NCBI GenBank assembly: GCA_965112735.1
Contig: OZ218950.1
Span: forward strand, 310,001-374,000
Source of the DNA: Phaeosaccion multiseriatum
Lineage: Eukaryota; Ochrophyta, other classes
Direction: 5' to 3'
Length of the DNA: 64,000 nucleotides
Part shown: piece by piece, positions 23,092 to 36,000 of the stretch
How positions within the stretch are numbered: the stretch's first letter is position 1
Layout: every line of letters starts with the position of its first letter
Translations under genes and position numbers: made by a program
The notes under the pieces: generated by a model
What the model was told of the DNA's origin: nothing
Database searches by the model: none
Seen by the model: the letters and a program-made list of their open reading frames with translations, nothing else

Positions 23092-23668
23092 AAAGCTCAA
23101 CTAGGTAGGCCTGATTGGGCGTCAGCTTCTGTGCCCAATCAAGACTGGAGCTCCGCCAGCGACAGCCAGGCCAGGTCAGCCCTGCAAACCTTGGAGTACA
23201 TCTATATACATATGCATCGCGGGAAACCAAGCGTTGTGGCGTCTCCTCCCCGCGCCCGCCCTCGTCCCTCGTCCCTCTCCTCTTCCTTTGCCCGCTCGAT
23301 CGCCGGCCATTCAAGGCGGCCTGCTGTGAACGACGAATGCAAATGCCACAAAGGGCGGTTTCAAGAAACCGCCGTGGATGCTTCTGACCAACAGTAGGCG
23401 CCCTTGGGTGTCGCGATAGACGGGAGGAAGGGAAGGGCTGGGCAGGAGGGAGGGGCCGGGGTGATGCCCAACGCAGCGACTCGACGCGACGGGAAGGGCT
23501 TCTGTGGGCAAGGAAGGAAGGAAAGAAGGAAGGAAGAGGGGCTTACACCACGCTTCTTTCAAGTATAGGATGCCTTCTTTTGCCTCTAGTGAAGTTTGAA
23601 TAGTATCGGTTCCAATGAAGGAAGGTTTTATTCAATACGGCACCCTTCGGACCGATCAGGTGCAGTTA
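23092..23668. other. 3' flank of GPx gene and convergent spacer
   Basis: Begins with a short perfect hairpin (GATTGGGC...GCCCAATC, 23112-23138) just past the stop. It then contains a longer structured segment at 23319-23399 (see the SECIS candidate) and ends at the stop of the minus-strand WD40 gene. No gene seen. Confidence 0.5.
23319..23399 (+). promoter_or_regulatory. weak SECIS candidate in the GPx 3' UTR
   Basis: The segment is closed by an almost perfect 9-bp helix, GCCTGCTGT (23319-23327) with ACAGTAGGC (23391-23399). GTGA (23326-23329) and TGAC (23384-23387) lie at the inner ends, and AAA follows GTGA after 11 bases, as in the SECIS core pattern. Inside is a strong hairpin, GGCGGTTT-CAAG-AAACCGCC. 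The middle helix is imperfect, with unpaired bases on the 5' side, so this is a candidate, not a call. It lies about 230 bases after the GPx stop, in the right place for a selenoprotein. Confidence 0.3.
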
Positions 23669-24089
23669 TTAGGAGAGGAACGGCAGCAGGCTTCGGCGAA
23701 TGTACTGAAGGGCAGCGGCTCGGCTTCCTCTACCCCCTCCTCCTCCTCCTCCTCCTCCTCCTCCTGCCTCGCTGCTATCGAACCTGTCCAGTAAAGCCCC
23801 CAGCGAGAGCAAGTGCACCGTGGAGCCCTGCGCCAAGGCCAACATCCGCTGATCAGTGCTCACTGCGACGCGTCTCCGAGTGCCCGGGAGCCCGTCCCCT
23901 GCGTGCAGCCTCAGCACCACCTCCGCGTAGGAGGAAATCGCCGCGCCTCCTGAGGCAGCGCTGCTGCTGCTGTTGCTGCTGTTGCTGCTGCTGTTGCTGT
24001 TGTTGTTGCTGTTGCTTTGGTTTGCTGTGCTGCTACTTCTACTACTTATACGACTGCTACGACTGCTATGAGTACTACTGCTTCTACTC

Positions 24090-24122
<33 letters not shown>

Positions 24123-25865
24123 TTGCTACCGCTTGGTGCCCTCTGTCTCACTTGCCAAATGTCCCAAAACGTGATGCCCCCCTCATTGTCCGTGGTGAGG
24201 ATCCATTGACTCCCCTTGACGAACACCGCAGAGCAGATGGGCTGTCCCCACACCACGCACACGCACTCCCACCGCTCCGTGTCCCACACCATCGCTCTGT
24301 CGTCGTAGGAACAGGTCACCATCTGCTGCTGCCATCCGCTGCCATCCTGTATCACCAACTGCTGCTGCCGCTGGTGCTGCGCGGCCTCTCCAGTCCGCCT
24401 ACTGTCATGTCCCTCCCTGCTACTCCTTCTACTGCTTCTACTGCTACTGCTACTACTACTACTACTATTACTACTACTACTACTACTCCTACTACTACTA
24501 CTACCACTACCACTACCGCTTGGGCAGTTGCTAAACACCAAGGCTCGGAGCCTCTTGGCGTGGTGTCCGTCGATGATGCGACATCTCCCCTTGCTGCCCT
24601 CGAGCCCTTGCCGCAGGGTCAGATCCCACACAGAGAACATTCCCTTCCCCTCTTTCTCACCACCCGTCACCAAGAACTTTCCACACGGGGAGAAGGCCGC
24701 GCAGCAGCAGCTTTTGGGTTCCCCTGTGGTGGGTGTCAGTCGAACGGGTGGGCGAACGGGCGGGCGTCAAATATGTTGAAGGGATTAGGGTAGCACAGCC
24801 AAGGACAATGGGATGAGAGAGGAGGAAGACACGTCAACAAGAGTCGGTCCAGCAGGGGGGGGGGGGGGGAGGATTCCTACCACGGGAAAGGGCAGCAAAA
24901 GACTCTTCTTTCTCGCTCTCCCTCCCTCTGTCCCTCTCTCCACTCCCTCTCTCCACTCTCTCTCTGCCTCTCTCTCTCGTAGGCGGCCTCTCACACCCAC
25001 CCACCTCCGTCCCACTGCGCAATGGTGCTGCCAGTGTCAAAGTCCCACAGTAGTATGCACACAACCCCTTTTGTTTCCCCCTTCGAATTGACGAACGGGT
25101 CCGAAATGCTCGCAACGAGCCGTCCGTTCGGAGAGACAGCGATGGTATGCACGTCAAAACCCCAGCCATGACTACGCGCCGTCCTGTGCTTCTTTCTCTT
25201 GAGGTCCCATGTGTTGATGGAGCCGTTGGGCGTACCCGACACCAGGCCCTTGGCTGAGCACACCGCGGCGTTGGCCATGCTGGTGGTGGTGGAGGTTTTA
25301 TATCCGTTGTCGCCTTTGATGGATATGCACGAGCCAGTGAAGACGGATGGGGGTGAATCATCGAGTAGAGCAGAGGGGGGGGGGAGGCCAAAGTTAAGGA
25401 CGTGTGCGTGCTACAGTTCCGTCAGTCACCAGATGAGTACTTCCACTCAGTGCTTACCCAAGAGGGAAGGAAGTCTCATCAGCACCTTGCGCGAGGCAAT
25501 GTCCCAGAGAGAGACGGTCTTGTCCATGTGGCCGCACACGAGACTTTTGGGACCGACGAGCGAGAAGACAGCGAGAGGAGGGAGGGGAGGGTGTCCGTCC
25601 GGTTAGAGACGGGACACGAGCCATTGCACGCTGTACATGTTGTCTTGTTGTATTCCTCGTTCCTTTCTTTCTTTTCTCCCTCTCTTCCTTCTCTCTCACA
25701 AACCTACCTCGAACCATCTGCGGCGAAGCTCATATAGGACACGACCCCTTTGGGCTTCTTCTTGCCGCTAAGGGTGCCCAGCTTCACGGGGTTCTTGCTG
25801 ACCAATCCCACAGAAAAGTCATTCGTGAAATCCCTGCCCACTCGCTCGTCCTCCTGGCGTTTCAT
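23669..25865 (-). CDS. WD40-repeat protein
   Basis: Four exons, 25865-25708, 25543-25458, 25313-25005 and 24723-23669, join in phase (2, 1, 1) to 535 residues. WD-type blades are visible: SLVCGHMDKTVSLWDIAS, SGTPNGSINTWDLK, FSPCGKFLVTGG...MFSVWDL, TCSYDDRAMVWD and DNEGGITFWDI. The blades are separated by long Ser/Gln/Asn tracts from CTG and CTA microsatellites; one encodes QQQLVIQDG from the dispersed TGTATCACCAACTGCTG oligonucleotide. The N-terminus is basic (MKRQEDERVGRDF). WD40 proteins act as scaffolds; no diagnostic family is recognised. An upstream exon is possible, because the frame stays open to a potential acceptor near 25890. Confidence 0.8.
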
Positions 25866-26103
25866 ACTGTATCTCTTCACCCTCTTCTTGCCAGACCTTC
25901 ACAGACTATCCATCACCACAACAGCATACTGGGTTGGTAGCTACGTGTACTGATGTCGTCAGCAGTGCTCCAGTAGTCGCGCAATGTGGAATGAAAAGGA
26001 AAAGGAAAATTGATTTAGCCGAGCCCACCGCCGTCGGATTTCATTGCCTTCTTTCCTTCTCCTTCTTTCTCCCTCTTTCGTTGCTTCACATCTCAACACA
26101 CGG

Positions 26104-26408
26104 ATGGCCATGGCCGAGGGCACTGGAGGGAAGGGTGAAGGTAGTACAGTTGCTCGCGATAGTGGTGGGGTTGAGGGCCAGCTGCCCAAGCAAGGGCTTA
26201 GAAAGGTCCCTATTTTGCACAGGTGCTGCCAGGCCTGGTTCGGCGTGTGTTGCCTGTTCGGGATGACAGTGTGCTATGCCCTCATCATGAGCAGTGAAAT
26301 AATATTTAGAAGACAGGAGAAGCTGCGTAAGGAGGAGAGAGCCTGCGTGATCTGCCACTTCTGCTTCAGGTTCGTGAGGGTTAGCTGCTGCGCTGCTGGT
26401 GTTGCTTG

Positions 26409-26457
<49 letters not shown>

Positions 26458-27737
26458 GCTGCTGCTCTTTTCAAGTCTTTGCTTGTGCGCTCCCTTGCTG
26501 TCCCCTCCCTAAGGTACTTGATCTTGCTCCCGTGCCCCTGGATACGGCTTCGACAGCTTCCGTCGGAGGAGGAGTGGGCCTCTCTGGCGGACCGAGACCG
26601 AGTGCTCCTGTGCATCAACCACCGCAGCTTCCTCGACAGCATCCTAGTGGTGGCTCTCTGTCCGCCGAGGTGGGCTCGTAGGTGCATCCCTGCCCGCCGT
26701 CAGTTTCTGCTCTCCTCTGCTCTCCTCTGCTCTGCTCCCCTCTCCTCTCCTCTCCCCTCCCCCGTTACTTCTATCATGCTCCATTGACCACCCGGGCTCA
26801 TCCCTCCGACCATGTCGCTCTGTGCTGCTGGCCTTGTGCCCCCTATCCACTGGCTTTGTCTCCCTGTCCCCTCGCGTCTCTCTCAAGGATCTTGAGGCGA
26901 TACCGTACGCTGATGAAGGCCAGCCTGTTCAAAGTGCCCCTTTTGGGGTCCATTAGCAAGGCCGTCGGCCACTTCCCTGTGCACTTCATCACTGAAGAAT
27001 ACGTAAGTTCATACTAAAGAAGTGGTGGGGGGGACGGTATGGACCTGCGCCTTCATTCCTTGGCTTTCGAGTTTCTTCGTTTTGCGACGGACTGCTTGAT
27101 CCACCCCTTCGTCCACATCCATCCACTGCCATCGCCTCTCAATACATTCAGCACATGTAGCTGCTCTGTCTCACCCGCCCCGCCACGGCCAACCCACACT
27201 CACGCACACACACAGGACGAGTTCAAGGTACAAAAGGACGTGATGGAGGAAGTCATGCGTGGCGTGGGGGAACACGTGTCCCGAGGGGGCGGGCTCAGCG
27301 TGTACCCGGAGGGGCGCATCAACATTGACCCCGGGGTGGATGTGCTTCCCTTCCGCAGAGGCATCTTCGGCCTCGCCCTCAAGAAACAGATGCACGTCGT
27401 GTGTCTCACGCTGGGAGGCAGCAGGGAGGCTTGGCCTAGAGAGGAGGCGGTGGGAGGACTCCCCTCCGACGTGTCGCTGAGGCTGGACAGCGTCAAGGAT
27501 GCGGGTGTGGATGGTTCGGAGGGTTCGAACGGCGGCAGCACGGGGGGCGGGGCGAGCGATGGTAGGAATGGTCATGGCGATGGCAGTACCGCGGAGCAGC
27601 AGCAGCAGTTGGTGATACAGCAGCAAGAGCTATCAGACAGGACCTTTGCCGTCATGAGTGCGGCTTTCAAGCGTGGCCTAACTGCTGTATCACCAACTGC
27701 TCAATCGGCGGCGAGGGCGGGCCGCAAGGAGGACTAG
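26104..27737 (+). CDS. PlsC-type lysophospholipid acyltransferase (AGPAT-like)
   Basis: Four exons, 26104-26369, 26514-26669, 26888-27002 and 27216-27737, give 352 residues in continuous phase (2, 2, 0). The acyltransferase motif NHRSFLD (NHx4D, catalytic His) is encoded in exon 2, and YPEGRIN with LPFRRGIFGLA (the acceptor-phosphate binding block) in exon 4. A membrane segment precedes the catalytic domain (AWFGVCCLFGMTVCYALIM). The family transfers acyl groups from acyl-CoA or ACP to lysophosphatidate or related lysolipids at ER or plastid membranes. The C-terminal 100 residues are low complexity and include two copies of the dispersed oligonucleotide (QQQQLVIQQQ and AVSPTAQ). A poly-CTG microsatellite sits in intron 1. 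The start is the first ATG after the divergent WD40 promoter. Confidence 0.88.
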
Positions 27738-29078
27738 AGAGGATGCTTCCCTCACATACATGGGCAAATGCTTGACAAAACTTCATGTATGCACTACTGA
27801 ATGGCCAGGGAGGTGTGTGCCAAGTGAGCTTGGGTAGCAGCGTCCGAGGGTGCCCACTTAGCAAGCTCTCTCAAACCCCTGTGGGAGCTGGTCCATCTGC
27901 TTGACTCTCCCACTACCCTCTCTACCCGCCATGGAGGGTAACCGTAAAGTTAAGCCATGGAGTGAAGGCAGCCATTGAGTGAAGTCGGTACCCTTGTACG
28001 GGGGGTCAGGACGCCTAGCAAGAGTGAGCCCACTCATCCTCATCTATCGTCAAAGATAATTATTTGTACAGTACGCAGGAGAAGGGGTGCCAATCGGGCC
28101 TTCCGTGAACACCCCTCCTCACCTGGGCCCTCTCTCTCTCTCTCTCTCCTCGCTCTCGCTCTCCGTGTCCCGGGCTGTGGTTCTCTGTCGTTCTTGCCTG
28201 ACCTCAACGTCCACCCTCTGATCTCCTTCTCCTTCTCTTTGTAACGACATCCTTCCTCTTTGTTACGACCTCCTTCTCTCTTTCGAGCCCCATAGGCCCG
28301 TAGCCTACAGCCAAAGGAGGGCTGCTGCACACCGTGAAGACGACCTCTCCCTCCCCCTTCTCCCCCTACTTGCCCCCCGTGGAAGGTGCTATACAAACGA
28401 ATGCCTTTTCCTAACACACACCTCCACTCCACTTCATCTCTTGTAATGCCTTTTCGTGGCACACACCTCCACTCCACTTCATGTCTTGTTGTAGTGGGTG
28501 CCTTGCGGTGTGTGCACTGCCGCGGACAACAAAAAACGACGGGTGTAAAAAAAACGAAGGAAGGCCTGTACCCTTTCTCTTCGTGGGGATTACACCCATC
28601 TTCTGCCCCTGTGTGGACTACTGATGAAACGCATGAAACGCATGAAACGCACAAGACCGTACAGCCCTGTGCATCTATCTACCTATGTATGATGATCGCC
28701 GGAGCACGTGTTCTTCTTCTCTCCATCTCCCCATCTGCCTAGTCGTGGTGGGAGAAGGCAAAGGCCGCCCCTGCTGGCGAGTCCGAGTCGGGGCTGTGAT
28801 CAAGGGGCGCTCCTCCCGTAGAAAACAAGGCGCGACGCTCTTCTCGCCTGAAGTAAGCAAGCAAGCAGCAAGGAAGGGGAGGGGAGGGGAGGGGAGGGGA
28901 GGGCTTGCGCACTCAGTTTCAGGATATAGACCTCGACCTCGACCTCGATCAAAATATCCGATGATATATACAATGTATCGGTATCGATTCGCGGCACAGT
29001 CGGAAAGTCGACATGCCAGGTGCAAGTGCATACGTACAGTATGTATGTGACTTTCAACTGGAACTGAAACGGGCTGAC
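27738..29078. other. convergent spacer, no gene seen
   Basis: About 1.3 kb between the acyltransferase and the channel gene. It holds a two-copy tandem repeat of about 45 bp near 28400-28490 (CACCTCCACTCCACTTCAT), a GAAACGCAT triplet repeat near 28625-28650, and (GGGGA)n at 28876-28900. Open frames are low complexity and unsupported. Confidence 0.5.
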
Positions 29079-29942
29079 TTACATCCGGAGGTCTTTGATG
29101 ATCTTTTTGCTCACTTCAAGCTCCTGCTGCAAGACGAGCACCTAAGCGGGGCAGTGAAAGTCATGTCATTATCGCAAGGAAGTAGAATGCTAGTCTTTGC
29201 TTGGGTCAAGGGCGGCCGCTAGGTTCTGAGCACCTCTCTCTCTCCCACCCCACTCCATTCTCTCCTCTCCGTCTGCTACCTTCTCTCCTCTCCCTCTCTC
29301 CCTCTCTTCTCTCTCTTCTCTCATCTCTCCTCTACTATCTCTCGCGTCACTCCTCCCTCTCCTCTCTTCTCCAGAGGGTCTCTTCTCTCCTCTCCCTCTT
29401 CTCCCTTGGCGCGAGTCCCACCCTCACCACAACACACCACCCCACCCCACCCCACCACTTCACCAGTTGGTTATCCACCATACCTGCTTGGAGAGCGCAT
29501 TGGTCCTTTCCCTGGTGGCGCGGGATGTGGAGCCGTGCTCTTCCGCCTCCTTCTTTGGCACCTGTCTCTCCCCGCCCCAGAACATGCGGCTCTGTCTCAG
29601 GGAAGGAGGGAGGGACAGAGAGACGGAAGGAGGGAGTGAGTAAGAGCGAAGCAGCAAAGGCAAGCCAACCGCAATATTCCTTTGAAGTGCCTTCTCCACC
29701 CCCACCCCCTCCCATGCACCCACCCACACACGCACACACACACAGACAGACTCGCACCATGCTCTTGCCCGTCTGACCCAGGCGCACGGGAGTGGAGGCC
29801 CCGGGGGACAGCGGAGGGCTGCTAGGCTCCTGGGGGGTGAGCGTGCCCGCGGCGGCGGACTTTGGATGTGACCCTGAGTACCAGCCTGCAGATGGCGGGC
29901 GGCTGCTTGACTGCCTTCGCGGGGGGGGCAGTCGGAAGAGAC

Positions 29943-30029
<87 letters not shown>

Positions 30030-33000
30030 ATGAGCAGGAGCGATAGCGCACCGACTTACTCATCGCCTCGATGGCTTGGAACACCACCTGAGCTGCTTTG
30101 ATCCCTCCCACCCATCCACTGCCATCCCCCCTCACTGACATACGCAACTCACCATTTCGATGGCCTGGAACTGCCTGAGCTGATCTCCGGTGAAGCTCTG
30201 AGAGATGCGCATGTACGCTTGCACCACATACCCCAGCATCACCTAAAGAAGAGGGGATGGGGTTGGAGTTGGAGTTTCAGTTGGAGAGGGACTCGGAGTT
30301 TGAGTTTGACTTGGACTTTGCCCACATGCCTGCCCACATGCCTGCCCACATGCCTCCAACTCCAAACTCATCTGCGCCTTCTGTTAATGACTCTACCCCT
30401 CTACCCCATATGCCTCCAACCCGCAGCCATTGCTCGCCACCCCCACCCCTACCCATATCTCTTTTCTCACCGGCAGGAGGGCATAACACACAGTGAGTCT
30501 GTATGCGTAAAAGAAGGTCCCTGCCAAGTGCTTGCCCGTGATCTCGGCCATTGCATCCATGAAGATGGGCCAGTTGGAGAGCAGCATCACATCGAGCATG
30601 GACAGGAGGGCAGTGGGGAAGTCTTCGAAGCCGATCACGTCGTGGTAGACGGACCAGCGCTTCAGCCCACTGGGGGAGGAGGGAGAGGTACAGAGGAGTG
30701 GGCATTGGAGCGTATCGATACAGTGAGGTGTAGGGAGGGGTCTGTCGGGCCTCCCAGAGGGCCTCTACGATAGATGGCAGTACATGGCAATACGATCGAC
30801 CGCCACTTGCTCTCGCTTGCCACTGAACAGAGTAAGTAAGCAGGCAAGCAAGTAGGCAAGCAGGCCAGCAGGAAGCAAGCAAGCAGTGCCAGCGGGGGTG
30901 GGTGGACTTGACTCACGGACTGGCTGCAACAGTACGCCCATCCAGTGCCTGCCATCCTTCTCTTTCCGTGACTTACTCGTGTCCTTCGAGCTTTGCATCT
31001 TCCCCGAAGCCGATGCTTGTACCGCAGAGGATGCCGTAGGCCAGCACAGAGCAGCTGTACACCAGTGCCAGCAGCACCAACGAGGACTGGACCAGAGCGG
31101 GGAAGGTCCGGGCCAGCCTGTGGGTGTGTGCGTGCGTGTGTGTGCGTGCACGCGCATATGTGGAGGCCGAATTAAAAGTAAAAAACACTCTGTCAGGTAC
31201 GTTTGTATAAAGTATGTATGTGTGTATGTATGTATGTATGTACGTATGTATGTATGTATGTATGCATGTATGTATGTATGTATGTATGTATGTGTACTCG
31301 CACGCACCTGTTGGCGACGAGGGAGAGGTTGCTGCCAAAGTCGTGAATGATGCCCCACAGAGTGACTGCGGAGGAGGAGGCCAGGGAGAGGGAGAGAGGG
31401 GAAGAGAGGAGGGGGAGGGGCAGAGAGATCCACATACACATAAAGAGAGAGAGCATGGAGAGAGACGGCGGGGAGGAGAATGAGGGATCGAGGGAGAGGT
31501 GAGAGAGAGGTAGAGAGAGGAGAGAGAGAAACAGAAGCAGAGTCACGGAGAGGGAGTACAGAGAGGCGCAGGATAAATACATGTCATCGGTCCCATAGTG
31601 CGCCCCTTCAACTTCAAGACAATTTCAAGAGTTCCCACAGCCCACTGCTAGCTCCTCCTGCTGCTGCTTGCAAGCGTGAGCCCCAGCCAACAGGCACATT
31701 CCTGGGTCAAGAGCCCGTCCACCCGCACGCACACATACACACATACACACGCACACACACACGCACACACACACGCACGCACACACGCATGCACACACGC
31801 ACGCACACACGCACACACTTCGTTACGTACCGAGCCTGAGACAGAGACAGAGCTCCAAGATGCGGAGGGCGGTCCTTCCTGGGGGCCACCACACAAGGTG
31901 CACAGAGCTCACCTGTTGGTGATACAGCAGGTGTTGATACAGCAGAGCGGGGAGAGGGGAGCATGGGAGAGGGGAGGGGGGAGGGGGGAGGGGGGAGAGG
32001 GGAGGGGGGAGAGGGTAGAGCACAAGGCAGAGCGAGAGGTAGGGCGAGGTACAGAGCAGAGAGCACTTCAGAATGGGAGGGTGGTAAGGAGGGCAGCGGA
32101 TGGCAGTGGATGGCAGTGGGGGGCAGGGAGGGTAGAGAGAGAAATGTGTGTGTGTGCCGGTGCAGGGCGCAAGGGACGGACTGGACCATCCATCGTTCCT
32201 ATTCATTCGCATCGTCGACATTTGTATTGGGGCTAAGGGTCCATAGTTAGGCACGAGACGGTGAGAAGGGGCACCACCAAAGGCAAAAACCGAAAGCCCA
32301 AACACTCGAAGACGAAGCTGAAACTGTACTCTTGAGCGTGTGAGTGACGAAGGACAATCGGCAAGTGTGAATGGAATGTAGAGACTCACCACGTTGACGA
32401 AGAGGTGGATGACGCACTGATAGCGCGTGAGGGTGTAACGGTTTCCGAAGGCGGCCCAGGTGATGAGCGAGTGCACCCAGAAGGCAAGCAGGACCACCAG
32501 TTGCTCCCTGCAGGGGCGGCGGTGTGGGTATGTGGGTGTGGGGGGGGGTGGGTGTGTGGGTGCGGGTGTGGGTGTGGGTGTGGGTGTGGGTGAGTGTTGC
32601 GTTTGAGAGAGAAAGACACGCTCAGCCATCCCTTCCTCTCTCCCTCTCTCTCTCTCCCTCCCTCCCTGCCTCACTCACCACGTCGGTTCGGAGTCCTTGC
32701 CGTATTTGCCTGTCTTGAGCACGAAGCTTTGGCCAATCACAAGCAAATACATGCCCACGCGGTAGGGCCGTACCACCAACTGCCCCTTACCCTGGGCCAA
32801 TCTCTTCTCCTCAGTCTCGCAGCAGAGGCAGTCTGGGCAGGGCAATTCCCACAGCCAGAGGGCCTTAGCCGAGCGGCTGGCCACCCTGCTCACCGTGTCC
32901 CACGCGGTCTCCACCCAGTACTCGTCATCGTCATCATCGTCGTCGTCCTCCTCCTTCTGGCCCTTCCCTCCTCCTCCTCCTCCTCCTCCTCCTCCTCCTC

Positions 33001-36000
33001 CTCCTCCTTCTCCTCTCTCCCCTCCAAGAAGGCAGATGCGCTCCCCTGCCTCTCCCGCAAGTCCCCCCCTGCCAGCACATTGATCCACACGTGCCTTCTC
33101 TGCCCGCTGAGCTTTCGTCAGACCGGCGTGACGAGGGTGAGCGGGCTCGACACTTGCATCGGCCAATGCGCAGGCCTGGAAGAAGGCTGGGCGAGTGAGG
33201 GAGAGTTCAGACCCCGAGGCCCCCGAGTCCGCTGGAGAGTGCAGCTGCTGTCCTCCTCCTCTCCAACCTGACCCCATTGGCGAGTGAAAATGATGCCCTC
33301 CTCCTCCTCCTCCTCCTCCTCCCCATCCTCCTCCTCCTCCTCTGCTAGAGGTGGGGGCGGAGGAAGGGCTCGTGGCGTCTACAGTGCCTCTGCGAGAAGG
33401 AGGAGGTCCGTCGGCACACATCTTTAGCAGCGCCGTGGCCACTTTGACGCTGATGTTGGGCTTGAGCTTCTCTATCAACGCCAACCACTGACTCAGCGAC
33501 ACCCCGCCCTCCTCACCCTCCCTTTCCTCCTCCTCCTCCGCCACCTCCACCTCGCGGCGGTGGTGCTGCTGCTCGGGAAGAAGACTCCATCCCTTCGCGT
33601 TGACGTCGAAGGAGTCACTGACTTCGTCGTCCACTTCATCGCTGTCGTTCGTCTTGTTGTTGCTGTTGTCGTCTTCTGCTTGGCTGTTGAGCCAACGCAC
33701 CCCCTTGGACAGCATGGCTTCTCCTCCTCCTCCCCCCCCTCGAATGCCCTCCTTACCACCACCACCACCACCACCTCCGGCCATGTTGGACGAGCTCGAC
33801 CGACTAGAAGAGGAGCCGAGGCCATAATAACCGTAGCCATTTCTGCTGCTCCTGCTCAAGAGGTGGAAGGCCTGATTCAAGGCCTTTGCACGGAACTTGG
33901 AGATCATCAGGTAGGCTTCCGTGTGCCTCATTTGAAACGACTTGTTGGCGACGGCGGTGACGAGGGCGGAGAGGAGAACCACATTGACCAGGGCGTAGGA
34001 TACGCAGAAGAATCGGATGCCCTTGGCGTCGTGGTAGAGCTCCTCAAGGTCGAGCATGAAGGGGATGCTCGCAAACCTTTCGCGTGAGGAGGGGGGGGGG
34101 GGGTGGAGAGTGAGTGGGTGATCTTGTGAGTGTGAGTGTGAGTGACGTCATACTTAACACGGGATAGTGAGTGGACAGTGCGTGCGTGTGTGAGCTTCTC
34201 AAAGGGTGGACAGCGAGTGGGCAGCAAGTGATGGTATGGTGGGGAGCATTTTCTTGACTTGTAGGAATCAACTCAAGAAGAAGGGGGGGGTTGCACAGTG
34301 AGTGGGGTAGACAATGAGTGAGCGGTATTGTTGGGTGGGAAATGGGGTGGTAGTTAGCGAGGGGCTACCGGGTGGCCTCTTCCACTTGGGTGACCTCTTG
34401 CACTTGGGTGACCTCTTGCACTTACATCCTCAGCATGGCGAGCACGGAGGAGGGCAGAGTGGTGAAGAGCCTGAGTTCAGTGAGGTAGGGGGCTTCCCTG
34501 GGAGATTGGGCATACAGGATGTGTCCCAAGAAGCCCCAGAAGAACATGAGGCAGGACACGAGCACAATGACCGGGGTGAGGCGGGGGAGGGTGGAGAGGA
34601 AGCCGCGCAGGATGTGCTTCAAGTACGTCTTCTTGGTGCTGTGGGAGTGGGGAAGGAAGGAAGGAAGGAAGGGAGGGAAGGACGGCAGCAGATGGGGAGG
34701 GGGGGGGGGTGAGAGACATACACTGCACATACACGTACACACTCACATACACACACGCTCACTCACACACACTCTCACACGCACGCTCATTCACACACAC
34801 ATACTCACATACACACACGCTCACTCACTCACACACACGCTCACTCACACACACACATGCACACACACTCACACACACACACACACATGTTGGTGATACA
34901 CACCAGATGATGAAGGGCGTGACGATGCGTCCCCAGCGGTAGTAGCGCTGACCCCACAGCCACCGCAGCACGAAGAAGGCCGACGTGTCTGCAAAGACGA
35001 CCGCCACCATGAGGACACGGGCGAGGTTCCAAGCCTCGTGCGATGTGAAGTGACTCGAGAAGATGGCCGAGGGGCGAAGGTGAAGCACGCAGCGGGGGCG
35101 TGTGTGCCACACCAGAGCAAGCTCGAAGAGGTATATGGGTAGGACGATGAGCAGCTCCATAAGGGAGGTGTAGAAGATGGAGGGGCGGTGTAAGAGGAAG
35201 CCTACGCGAGGAAGAGGGGGAGGGAGGAGGAGGAGGAGGAGGAGGAGGAGGAGGAGGAGGGAGAGAGGGAGAGAGGTGGATAATGCATGAGTGGTGGATA
35301 AAATTGAACAGGGGGCAGGGAGGGAAAGGAGGGGAGGGATGAGGGGAGGAGGAGGAGGGGGAGGAGAGAGTGAAACGTGTTCGTATGTGTACACCCACGC
35401 GGAAGCCCGGAAGCCTCTACCCGTATGCCTCTACCTGTATGCCTCTACCTGTATGCCTCTACCTGTATGCCTCTACCTGTATGCCTCTACCTGTATGCCT
35501 CCACCTGTATGCCTCTACCTGTATGCCTCTACCCGTATGCCTCTACCTGTATGCCTCTACCTGTATGCCTCTACCTGTGTGCCTCTACCCGTATGCCTCT
35601 ACCTGTATGCCTCTACCCGTATGCCTCTACCTGTATGCCTCTACCCGTATGCCTCTACCCGTATGCCTCTACCTGTATGCCTCTACCCGTATGCCTCTAC
35701 CTGTATGCCTCTACCTGTATGCCTCTACCTGTATGCCTCTACCTGTATGCCTCTACCTGTATGCCTCCACCTGTATGCCTCTACCTGTATGCCTCTACCC
35801 GTATGCCTCTACCTGTATGCCTCTACCCGTATGCCTCTATACCTGTATGCCTCTACCCGTATGCCTCTACCCGTATGCCTCTAACCGTATGCCTCTAACC
35901 GGAAGCCGCGTCGCACCTGTGACTGACTCGCTGACGATGCCCTCGTCGGGCCCCCAGTTCCTTCCGCATGAAGGCTCCTGTACGAAGGGCAGTAGGAGGT

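Noticed and set aside
23596-24793. Plus-strand poly-Cys/Thr proteins opposite the WD40 gene
   Set aside because: Shadows of CTG and CTA microsatellites in the minus-strand exon.
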